A stretch of 64,000 bases of DNA, from positions 1,445,501 through 1,509,500 of the forward strand of contig BSDZ01000112.1 of NCBI GenBank assembly GCA_030268105.1, given 5' to 3'. Within the stretch, counting starts at the first letter, position 1, and every line of letters starts with the position of its first letter. The position numbers were made by a program, and so were the translations under genes. Shown here one piece after another: positions 48,172 to 58,758 of the stretch. This DNA comes from Volvox africanus (Eukaryota > Chlorophyta > Chlorophyceae > Chlamydomonadales > Volvocaceae). The notes under the pieces are model-generated. The model did no database searches. It was not told the origin of the DNA and was given only the letters and a program-made list of their open reading frames with translations.

Positions 48172-51100
48172 TGTTAAGGAGATAGAGGAAGTATACCGCT
48201 GCAATGATGTATTACAGTAGTCAGAAGAGGTCAGAAGTATAAGACACTAGACGATTGCTAGCTGTTGGGTGACTATTGCAGAGCTCAGGTACCCTTAAAT
48301 ATTAGTTCTAATGGCTTCTGATCAACAACTCCCTGGAGCACTGCAGTATGCAGCTCTCTACCATTGGGTAGTTGCCCAGCACCTACCACCAGCAACTTCC
48401 TACCACTTGGCTGCTCAGCCCCTATCACCTTGCACACTGCAGTCAAGTGTCTATGCAGTTCTCTACCATTGGGTAGTTGCCCAGCACCTACCACCAGCAA
48501 CTTCCTACCACTTGGCTGCTCAGCACCTATCACCTTGCACACTGCAACTGCCTGTCACAACTGCCGCCCTGCAACTGCTAGATAGGTAACTGTGACGGTT
48601 TGCACCGTCCACAACTTAACAGACACATGTTGGAAGTTAGGAATATAGACCTCAAGGAGATGTATTCAGCCCTAGGTCTGAGGGTTTTGCCTTTCCTTTC
48701 TTATATGAGAGCAACTCTCTCGCGTCAATTTGTTAAGTTCTGGACGGTGCAAACCGTCGCTGTTACCTATCTAGCAGTTGCAGGGCGGCAAGGTGGTAGC
48801 TGTGACAGGCAGTTGCAGGGTGCAAGGTGGTAGGTGCTGGACAGCTGCCAAGTGGTAGAAAGTTGCTGGTGGTAGGTGCTAGGTAGGTACCCAAGGGGAG
48901 ACACTTGACTGCATAGACACGTGACTGCAGTGCGTTGGGAGTGGTTGATCAGAAGCCATTAGTAGTATTGAAGGGTGCCTGAACTCTGCAGTAGTTACCC
49001 AACAGCTAGCAATCGTCTAGTATCTCATACTTCTGACCTCTTCTGACTACTGTAATACTTCATAGCAGCAGTATACTTGCTCTATCTCCTTTACACAATT
49101 ATCCCACCTATCCAATAGGTGGGCGTGTTAAGGAGATAGAGGAAGTATACTGCTGCTCCTTCACTCGGCTACACCCATACAAACTTACTAATAACCACCT
49201 GCAAAACTATATTATTTGATAATGAGTGCATTAAATCTTCATTACCAAATAAGCCGCTGTTTGTAATACTGTCTTGTTTGTACAAACTTACGCTTGTGAT
49301 TGATTTAATTACCCAAAATTGGTGCAAACTCATCTTTAAAAATCGATACCAAACTTAAATTTCTAAAGATTTAATTTCGACATTAACAGACGGGGTTTTT
49401 GATGAGGTAACAAGATGGCAAAATCGGCCACTTGATAGCGTTTATATTTGGACTGTATCCATGTAAAGTCCCGGGATAATAATATTGTAATTAACAAGGC
49501 TGTGTTTTTAACCGCTCCATTCAGTAAGAAAGTTAGGTGTAAAATATTCCATAAAAAAAATACTTTTTAAACCCATCCCACAAACTAAAATGCTATTTAA
49601 CTTTAAGGTTAAAAGATGATAAACCCTGGTTATACTATTCTCACTTACTCGTAACAGATATTGCTGTAAGTTTTTTAGGCACGGCAACACTTATATTTGA
49701 CTTCACCTAAAGCCTTTGTCATCGCATCAGCCACCATCTTCTCCGTGGGGCAGTAATTCGCTCAACCTCCCACCTAGCGACCCGCTCTCTGACAAAATGA
49801 TGCATGACATCAATGTGTTTTGACCGTTGGGACGTCAGGCAAGGGCCCGAATAGTGATATTCGGTTGCTGAACAATCACTGCGACCTCCACACTTCATAC
49901 ACTCGCGAACCATATGTGGTAAACGTTGTGTAATGATATAAGAAATATTATTTCTCGGCGATTCCTAACAATATGATGCCTTGCGCCGTAATCTCTCAGA
50001 ATTTGTTAATCTCGCTAAATCGCTACCATTATATGTATTTAATGTCAGCATAGTCAGCTAAGCGCCCGGCCCCTCCCTGGGCCACATTACTTGCTGTCAT
50101 TCATTTGTATATGAGTGTTGCTCAATCTGAACATTTAGAACCTGTACATATGACTTTACAACAAAGAACTCTGAAGTGCATACATGGCTGTTCATGGCTA
50201 ATTTTCTAATGATCTAACTATCTAATTATATTCTGGAGCAGCAAGCTGCCGGAGTGAGCAAGTCTGGGTAACGATCCGGGAAATTTGGAAAAAGCAAACC
50301 AATAGTAGCCAGGCAACAATGTCGCCAGATGGACCCGAACAAAGCAACCAAGAGCCACAGTTACACATCGAGCAGGCCCCCAAAATAGCCTTATCCGGCA
50401 AGCATAAGGCATAGCAGCTTGGCGTAGGCGTGAAAATTGACCATGAAAAGGAGCATGGGTAAGACGATGATGAACCAAATGCTTTCCAAATCCAGACTTA
50501 CTACAAGGCAGAATAGTTAAATTGTTGCACAGGATGGAATTGTATAACGAATTCACGCCACAATTTTCAGCACGGTTATTAATTTGTCATCGTATCAAGA
50601 ATGTCATGCACATTCCTAACCGAAATTGTTTCATGGCTCGTGTTTCTGTTATTCTCCGTTATTTCTTATGCACATTGTTGAGTTGTGCGGTACAAGACGT
50701 TTATGGTAAATTTTGGATTGCCGGCATGTGAAAGGCCCAAGATTGGAGCCTGGATGACCTGTGCCACTAGACGGGGACTGCCTTGACGGGCATAGGAAAT
50801 GCCAGGGGCCAGCGGCTGTACAGTTGCAAAATGATAATAAGACTACGTTGACGCCGATCACACGGCTTATATTGCCGGAGTTGACGTGAGATCACACGAT
50901 GGGAAAGGACAGATTGGCTGACCCCTTCGTGTCTTAACAATTGTGTAATGTGGTCTTTCACGTTTGAAGCAGTGATGGAGGAACACGGACTTGACAGATG
51001 GTTAAGACGAAGACATTGCAAAAGACGTCAAATATATAATGCATGACGTCTATAATTAAAGCTGCAACAACTGCGAGCTGAGCCTGGGAGAGCAACCTCA

Positions 51101-51224
51101 TTCTCAACACCCAGCTTTTGGCTTTTGAAAAGAGAATAGAAACGGAGCAGAAATCGGAGGAATCATTTGCGTTTGCAAATCGGAGGAAGCAAAAAACGCT
51201 GGACAAGGGAGCAACCGTGGCGGG
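48172..51224 (+). repeat. Array unit 13 (3053 bp, two minisatellite copies)
   Basis: It carries 8 extra bases in total: GATTGATTTAATTACCC near 49298, one A near 49559, and GTCAGCATAGTC near 50045. It reads ATATGTGG instead of ATATGCGG near 49914. All of these are shared with the next unit. RNase H relic at 49675-49913 (minus); gag relic ATG at 50899. Confidence 0.95.
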
Positions 51225-54200
51225 TGTTAAGGAGATAGAGGAAGTATACCGCTGCAATGATGTATTACAGTAGTCAGAAGAGGTCAGAAGTATAAGACAC
51301 TAGACGATTGCTAGCTGTTGGGTGACTATTGCAGAGCTCAGGTACCCTTAAATATTAGTTCTAATGGCTTCTGATCAACAACTCCCTGGAGCACTGCAGT
51401 ATGCAGCTCTCTACCATTGGGTAGTTGCCCAGCACCTACCACCAGCAACTTCCTACCACTTGGCTGCTCAGCCCCTATCACCTTGCACACTGCAGTCAAG
51501 TGTCTATGCAGTTCTCTACCATTGGGTAGTTGCCCAGCACCTACCACCAGCAACTTCCTACCACTTGGCTGCTCAGCACCTATCACCTTGCACACTGCAA
51601 CTGCCTGTCACAACTGCCGCCCTGCAACTGCTAGATAGGTAACTGTGACGGTTTGCACCGTCCACAACTTAACAGACACATGTTGGAAGTTAGGAATATA
51701 GACCTCAAGGAGATGTATTCAGCCCTAGGTCTGAGGGTTTTGCCTTTCCTTTCTTATATGAGAGCAACTCTCTCGCGTCAATTTGTTAAGTTCTGGACGG
51801 TGCAAACCGTCGCTGTTACCTATCTAGCAGTTGCAGGGCGGCAAGGTGGTAGCTGTGACAGGCAGTTGCAGGGTGCAAGGTGGTAGGTGCTGGACAGCTG
51901 CCAAGTGGTAGAAAGTTGCTGGTGGTAGGTGCTAGGTAGGTACCCAAGGGGAGACACTTGACTGCATAGACACGTGACTGCAGTGCGTTGGGAGTGGTTG
52001 ATCAGAAGCCATTAGTAGTATTGAAGGGTGCCTGAACTCTGCAGTAGTTACCCAACAGCTAGCAATCGTCTAGTATCTCATACTTCTGACCTCTTCTGAC
52101 TACTGTAATACTTCATAGCAGCAGTATACTTGCTCTATCTCCTTTACACAATTATCCCACCTATCCAATAGGTGGGCGTGTTAAGGAGATAGAGGAAGTA
52201 TACTGCTGCTCCTTCACTCGGCTACACCCATACAAACTTACTAATAACCACCTGCAATACTATATTATTTAATAATGAGTGCATTAAATCTTCATTAGCA
52301 AATAAGCCGCTGTTTGTAATACTGTCTTGTTGTACAAAGTTACGCTTGTGATTGATTTAATTACCCAAAATTGGTGCAAACTCATCTTTAAAAATCGATA
52401 CCAAACTTAAATTTCTAAAGATTTAATTTCGACATTAACAGACGGGGTTTTTGATGAGGTAACAAGATGGCAAAATCGGCCACTTGATAGCGTTTATATT
52501 TGGACTGTATCCATGTAAAGTCCCGGGATAATAATATTGTAATTAACAAGGCTGTGTTTTTAACCGCTCCATTCAGTAAGAAAGTTAGGTGTAAAATATT
52601 CCATAAAAAAAATACTTTTTAAACCCATCCCACAAACTAAAATGCTATTTAACTTTAAGGTTAAAAGATGATAAACCCTGGTTATACTATTCTCACTTAC
52701 TCGTAACAGATATTGCTGTAAGTTTTTTAGGCACGGCAACACTTATATTTGACTTCACCTAAAGCCTTTGTCATCGCATCAGCCACCATCTTCTCCGTGG
52801 GGCAGTAATTCGCTCAACCTCCCACCTAGCGACCCGCTCTCTGACAAAATGATGCATGACATCAATGTGTTTTGACCGTTGGGACGTCAGGCAAGGGCCC
52901 GAATAGTGATATTCGGTTGCTGAACAATCACTGCGACCTCCACACTTCATACACTCGCGAACCATATGTGGTAAACGTTGTGTAATGATATAAGAAATAT
53001 TATTTCTCGGCGATTCCTAACAATATGATGCCTTGCGCCGTAATCTCTCAGAATTTGTTAATCTCGCTAAATCGCTACCATTATATGTATTTAATGTCAG
53101 CATAGTCAGCTAAGCGCCCGGCCCCTCCCTGGGCCGTATTACTTGCTGTCATTCATTTGTATATGAGTGTTGCTCAATCTGAACATTTAGAACCTGTACA
53201 TATGACTTTACAACAAAGAACTCTGAAGTGCATACATGGCTGTTCATGGCTAATTTTCTAATGATCTAACTATCTAATTATATTCTGGAGCAGCAAGCTG
53301 CCGGAGTGAGCAAGTCTGGGTAACGATCCGGGAAATTTGGAAAAAGCAAACCAATAGTAGCCAGGCAACAATGTCGCCAGATGGACCCGAACAAAGCAAC
53401 CAAGAGCCACAGTTACACATCGAGCAGGCCCCCAAAATAGCCTTATCCGGCAAGCATAAGGCATAGCAGCTTGGCGTAGGCGTGAAAGTTGACCATGAAA
53501 AGGAGCATGGGTAAGACGATGATGAACCAAATGCTTTCCAAATCCAGACTTACTACAAGGCAGAATAGTTAAATTGTTGCACAGGATGGAATTGTATAAC
53601 GAATTCACGCCACAATTTTCAGCACGGTTATTAATTTGTCATCGTATCAAGAATGTCATGCACATTCCTAACCGAAATTGTTTCATGGCTCGTGTTTCTG
53701 TTATTCTCCGTTATTTCTTATGCACATTGTTGAGTTGTGCGGTACAAGACGTTTATGGTAAATTTTGGATTGCCGGCATGTGAAAGGCCCAAGATTGGAG
53801 CCTGGATGACCTGTGCCACTAGACGGGGACTGCCTTGACGGGCATAGGAAATGCCAGGGGCCAGCGGCTGTACAGTTGCAAAATGATAATAAGACTACGT
53901 TGACGCCGATCACACGGCTTATATTGCCGGAGTTGACGTGAGATCACACGATGGGAAAGGACAGATTGGCTGACCCCTTCGTGTCTTAACAATTGTGTAA
54001 TGTGGTCTTTCACGTTTGAAGCAGTGATGGAGGAACACGGACTTGACAGATGGTTAAGACGAAGACATTGCAAAAGACGTCAAATATATAATGCATGACG
54101 TCAAATATATAATTAAAGCTGCAACAACTGCGAGCTGAGCCTGGGAGAGCAACCTCATTCTCAACACCCAGCTTTTGGCTTTTGAAAAGAGAATAGAAAC

Positions 54201-54281
54201 GGAGCAGAAATCGGAGGAATCATTTGCGTTTGCAAATCGGAGGAAGCAAAAAACGCTGGACAAGGGAGCAACCGTGGCGGG
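51225..54281 (+). repeat. Array unit 14 (3057 bp, two minisatellite copies)
   Basis: This mosaic unit combines the indels of unit 13, the GCAATACT and TTTAATAATG variants of unit 9 and the 5-bp GACGTC-region duplication of unit 8. It also has a private 1-bp deletion (CTTGTTGTAC near 52327). RNase H relic at 52727-52965 (minus); gag relic ATG at 53951. Confidence 0.95.
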
Positions 54282-57224
54282 TGTTAAGGAGATAGAGGAA
54301 GTATACCGCTGCAATGATGTATTACAGTAGTCAGAAGAGGTCAGAAGTAAAAGACACTAGACGATTGCTAGCTGTTGGGTGACTATTGCAGAGCTCAGGT
54401 ACCCTTAAATACTAGTTCTAATGGCTTCTGATCAACAACTCCCTGGAGCACTGCAGTATGCAGCTCTCTACCATTGGGTAGTTGCCCAGCACCTACCACC
54501 AGCAACTTCCTACCACTTGGCGGCTGCTCAGCACCTATCACCTTGCACACTGCAACTGCCTGTCACAACTGCCGCCCTGCAACTGCTAGATAGGTAACTG
54601 TGACGGTTTGCACCGTCCACAACTTAACAGACACATGTTGGAAGTTAGGAATATAGACCTCAAGGAGATGTATTCAGCCCTAGGTCTGAGGGTTTTGCCT
54701 TTCCTTTCTTATATGAGAGCAACTCTCTCGCGTCAATTTGTTAAGTTCTGGACGGTGCAAACCGTCGCTGTTACCTATCTAGCAGTTGCAGGGCGGCAAG
54801 GTGGTAGCTGTGACAGGCAGTTGCAGGGTGCAAGGTGGTAGGTGCTGGACAGCTGCCAAGTGGTAGGAAGTTGCTGGTGGTAGGTGCTAGGTAGGTACCC
54901 AAGGGGAGACACTTGACTGCATAGACACGTGACTGCAGTGCGTTGGGAGTGGTTGATCAGAAGCCATTAGTAGTATTGAAGGGTGCCTGAACTCTGCAGT
55001 AGTTACCCAACAGCTAGCAATCGTCTAGTATCTCATACTTCTGACCTCTTCTGACTACTGTAATACTTCATAGCAGCAGTATACTTGCTCTATCTCCTTT
55101 ACACAATTATCCCACCTATCCAATAGGTGGGCGTGTTAAGGAGATAGAGGAAGTATACTGCTGCTCCTTCACTCGGCTACACCCATACAAACTTACTAAT
55201 AACCACCTGCAAAACTATATTATTTGATAATGAGTGCATTAAATCTTCATTAGCAAATAAGCCGCTGTTTGTAATACTGTCTTGTTTGTACAAACTTACG
55301 CTTGTGATTAAATTAGCCAAAATTGGTGCAAACTCATCTTTAAAAATCGATACCAAACTTAAATTTCTAAAGATTTAATTTCGACATTAACAGACGGGGT
55401 TTTTGATGAGGTAACAAGATGGCAAAATCGGCCACTTGATAGCGTTTATATTTGGACTGTATCCATGTAAAGTCCCGGGATAATAATATTGTAATTAACA
55501 AGGCTGTGTTTTTAACCGCTCCATTCAGTAAGAAAGTTAGGTGTAAAATATTCCATAAAAAAATACTTTTAAAACCCATCCCACAAACTAAAATGCTATT
55601 TAACTTTAAGGTTAAAAGATGATAAACCCTGGTTATACTATTCTCACTTACTCGTAACAGATATTGCTGTAAGTTTTTTAGGCACGGCAACACTTATATT
55701 TGACTTCACCTAAAGCCTTTGTCATCGCATCAGCCACCATCTTCTCCGTGGGGCAGCAATTCGCTCAACCTCCCACCTAGCGACCCGCTCTCTGACAAAA
55801 TGATGCATGACATCAATGTGTTTTGACCGTTGGGACGTCAGGCAAGGGCCCGAATAGTGATATTCGGTTGCTGAACAATCACTGCGACCTCCACACTTCA
55901 TACACTCGCAAACCATATGCGGTAAACGTTGTGTAATGATATAAGAAATATTATTTCTTGGCGATTCCTAACAATATGATGCCTTGCGCCGTAATCTCTC
56001 AGAATTTGTTAATCTCGCTAAATCGCTACCATTATATGTATTTAATGTAATAGTCAGCTAAGCGCCCGGCCCCTCCCTGGGCCGTATTACTTGCTGTCAT
56101 TCATTTGTATATGAGTGTTGCTCAATCTGAACATTTAGAACCTGTACATATGACTTTACAACAAAGAACTCTGAAGTGCATACATGGCTGTTCATGGCTA
56201 ATTTTCTAATGATCTAACTATCTAATTATATTCTCGAGCAGCAAGCTGCCGGAGTGAGCAAGTCTGGGTAACGATCCGGGAAATTTGGAAAAAGCAAACC
56301 AATAGTAGCCAGGCAACAATGTCGCCAGATGGACCCGAACAAAGCAACCAAGAGCCACAGTTACACATCGAGCAGGCCCCCAAAATAGCCTTATCCGGCA
56401 AGCATAAGGCATAGCAGCTTGGCGTAGGCGTGAAAATTGACCATGAAAAGGAGCATGGGTAAGACGATGATGAACCGAATGCTTTCCAAATCCAGACATA
56501 CTACAAGGCAGAATAGTTAAATTGTTGCACAGGATGGAATTGTACAACGAATTCACGCCACAATTTTCAGCACGGTTATTAATTTGTCATCGTATCAAGA
56601 ATGTCATGCACATTCCTAACCGAAATTGTTTCATGGCTCGTGTTTCTGTTATTCTCCGTTATTTCTTATGCACATTGTTGAGTTGTGCGGTACAAGACGT
56701 TTATGGTAAATTTTGGATTGCCGGCATGTGAAAGGCCCAAGATTGGAGCCTGGATGACCTGTGCCACTAGACGGGGACTGCCTTGACGGGCATAGGAAAT
56801 GCCAGGGGCCAGCGGCTGTACAGTTGCAAAATGATAATAAGACTACGTTGACGCCGATCACACGGCTTATATTGCCGGAGTTGACGTGAGATCACACGAT
56901 GGGAAAGGACAGATTGGCTGACCCCTTCGTGTCTTAACAATTGTGTAATGTGGTCTTTCACGTTTGAAGCAGTGATGGAGGAACACGGACTTGACAGATG
57001 GTTAAGACGAAGACAATGCAAAAGACGTCAAATATATAATGCATGACGTCTATAATTAAAGCTGCAACAACTGCGAGCTGAGCCTGGGAGAGCAACCTCA
57101 TTCTCAACACCCAGCTTTTGGCTTTTGAAAAGAGAATAGAAACGGAGCAGAAATCGGAGGAATCATTTGCGTTTGCAAATCGGAGGAAGCAAAAAACGCT
57201 GGACAAGGGAGCAACCGTGGCGGG
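54282..57224 (+). repeat. Array unit 15 (2943 bp, one minisatellite copy)
   Basis: It has a 3-bp insertion in the LTR (CTTGGCGGCTGC near 54518) and shares the variant block of unit 1 (TTCTCGAGCAG, CCGAATGC, GACAATGCA). The RNase H relic at 55678-55916 (minus) has two extra substitutions. Gag relic ATG at 56899. Confidence 0.95.
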
Positions 57225-57436
57225 TGTTAAGGAGATAGAGGAAGTATACCGCTGCAATGATGTATTACAGTAGTCAGAAGAGGTCAGAAGTAAAAGACAC
57301 TAGACGATTGCTAGCTGTTGGGTGACTATTGCAGAGCTCAGGTACCCTTAAATACTAGTTCTAATGGCTTCTGATCAACAACTCCCTGGAGCACTGCAGT
57401 ATGCAGCTCTCTACCATTGGGTAGTTGCCCAGCACC
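57225..57436 (+). repeat. Array unit 16, first 212 bp only, interrupted by a gypsy LTR
   Basis: Only the start of the plus-strand LTR is present. It stops within CCCAGCACC, where other units continue with TACCACCAGC. The next base begins the gypsy LTR, so this is an insertion breakpoint and not necessarily the natural end of the array. Confidence 0.93.
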
Positions 57437-57538
57437 TGTTGTGCTACGGTTCATTTCCCATCGACGCGTAGGTCGACGTGATCCTATGAGTCGAAGTGCT
57501 TTTGTGATGAACGCATTACATATGAATGAATCTGCATG

Positions 57539-57566
57539 ATATAAATGTATTCGCATACATTTATAT
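57539..57566. repeat. Perfect inverted repeat in gypsy LTR, 11-bp stem
   Basis: ATATAAATGTA, a six-base loop, then TACATTTATAT. The left arm overlaps the TATA-like motif. Confidence 0.85.
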
Positions 57567-57682
57567 ATGCATCTGGCATGTTGTCATTGATCCATCGCGA
57601 CATCGCATCATGGCAAATCCGCCTAGCATGCATGAATAACCGAAGCATTGAAGTGCGCATTATGCTCGTGCTACAAAACGAT

Positions 57683-57711
57683 AAGTAATATTATCTGATA
57701 TAATATTACTT
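57683..57711. repeat. Perfect inverted repeat in gypsy LTR, 12-bp stem
   Basis: AAGTAATATTAT, loop CTGAT, then ATAATATTACTT. Confidence 0.88.
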
Positions 57712-57763
57712 CATTCAAGCACACGTTGAGAGCGCCGCACTCGTCGCGATGCATGCCCTGCAA

Positions 57764-57781
57764 CCGGATATCGTTATCCGG
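57764..57781. repeat. Perfect inverted repeat in gypsy LTR, 7-bp stem
   Basis: CCGGATA, loop TCGT, then TATCCGG. Confidence 0.8.
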
Positions 57782-57954
57782 ACCCTTGCATCATGCGAAT
57801 GCCGGGAAGGCTTACACGTTGTTATGCGTAGACATCGCCTAGACGCAGTAGGGTTGTCACATCTAGGATCGGCCTCCTGATGTGAATCGTACGGCATTGC
57901 GATGCTGCGAGTATAACAGATGCGAGGACGGCTAAGCTAGACATTGGATACCGG

Positions 57955-57972
57955 AGAACACTTGTGTGTTCT
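57955..57972. repeat. Perfect inverted repeat in gypsy LTR, 7-bp stem
   Basis: AGAACAC, loop TTGT, then GTGTTCT. Confidence 0.8.
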
Positions 57973-58260
57973 ACATTACTTTTGCTATACGATATCCTAC
58001 TTAGCCCGAGCTAAAGCCTGAACTTCGCTAATCACCGCCGCGTGATGATTGCTTGCTTCCGGCGCTGACGGCGATTTCGTCCATTGCATCGTTCTGATCC
58101 GTAATACTGTAAGTTATATCTCTCTTCGTCTTGAAGTCTTCCGCTGTCTCTGTTTGCTCTCGCTTGCCTTGCTGTACTTGCAAGTGCTCGCGCATCGGTG
58201 TCAATAGTCTCCAGACGTGCAGATACTCATGAGCAAACGCGAACGAGAGGTACAACAATT

Positions 58261-58275
58261 TGGTATCGAGACAGG
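58261..58275 (+). other. Primer binding site of the gypsy element
   Basis: TGGTATCGAGACAGG begins with TGG, the complement of a tRNA CCA end, three bases after the LTR. It is close to, but not the same as, the plant initiator tRNA-Met site (TGGTATCAGAGC). The actual tRNA is not identified. Confidence 0.7.
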
Positions 58276-58324
58276 TTCGTTGCCTAACTGTCTCTCTTTG
58301 TCTAATCGGAAGTAGGTTCTTTCT

Positions 58325-58758
58325 ATGGCGAGTTCCAGCGACGAACCACGAGGACCGCTAGATACTTTTGCCGAAGACTTAGGCCGCGCCGTTTTGGACG
58401 CCGCCGCTTCCGGTTTGTAATTGTTTAATTGCTTTTACTTAGATTGCTGCACGTGTTGTGTAAGTGTACGCTCTGAGTCGCAGGTAATCTCAGTGCACCG
58501 GCATTGCTTGCCGCGGCGACTGAGACCGGCGTTCGTCCGGACCAGTTGGCGACTCTCATTGCTCAAACTACGGAGATCAGGACTCAGCTGGGCAATTACT
58601 TGCTGAGTTTGCTGAATCTCCTCAAGAGTACTGTCGGTAGGCTCACCGAATCGCTTTGTACTCTTGCCTTTGCGATAGAAGTCGGCTTCTATTACGCAAA
58701 ACTAGGGTATCGTTTCGTGCTCCATGTCCGCGGAACACGACGATACGCCGCACACTAG
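58325..58758 (+). CDS. Possible spliced leader ORF upstream of gag
   Basis: An ATG at 58325 opens 31 codons (MASSSDEPRGPLDTF...), ending in TAA. A GT-AG intron of 71 bp (58413 GTTTGT to 58483 GTCGCAG) would join codon 30 in frame to an open frame reading GNLSAPALLAAATETG and on to PDQLATLIAQTTEIRTQLG, ending with TAG at 58756-58758. The downstream part is leucine-rich and could be helical, like the N-terminal part of some Gag proteins. It overlaps the start of gag in another frame, so fusion to Gag would need a second splice that I could not place. Without splicing these are two short uORF-like frames. Confidence 0.3.

Larger units (their letters stand above)
1..57436 (+). repeat. Head-to-tail macrosatellite array, about 3-kb units of composite copia origin
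   Basis: The same roughly 2.9-3.15 kb sequence recurs 17 times in one orientation, with units more than 95% alike by eye. The left end lies outside the window; the right end is cut by a gypsy LTR. Taking the plus-strand LTR head (TGTTAAGGAG) as the unit start, units begin at 2679, 5724, 8664, 11604, 14415, 17460, 20505, 23550, 26600, 29541, 32586, 40274, 48172, 51225, 54282 and 57225. Spacings are 2940 plus 0, 105 or 210, apart from small indels, one 129-bp deletion and two 4748-bp copia insertions with target duplication. Internal parts are described below for the unit at 2679. Every ORF of 60-130 codons in the unit is either a retroelement relic or a chance frame kept by recent copying. Confidence 0.97.
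57437..58257 (+). repeat. 5' LTR of the gypsy element (821 bp)
   Basis: It begins TGTTGTGC and ends GTACAACA, a near-perfect terminal inverted pair. The sequence changes abruptly from array unit to LTR at the start, and a primer binding site follows three bases after the end. It contains at least four perfect short inverted repeats, listed separately, and a TATAAATG motif near 57540. Without the 3' LTR the boundaries rest on these two junctions only. Confidence 0.85.

Noticed and set aside
1..57436. Array as ribosomal DNA or another tandem gene family
   Set aside because: No rRNA-like or tRNA-like sequence was recognised and the unit contents are LTRs and pol/gag fragments.
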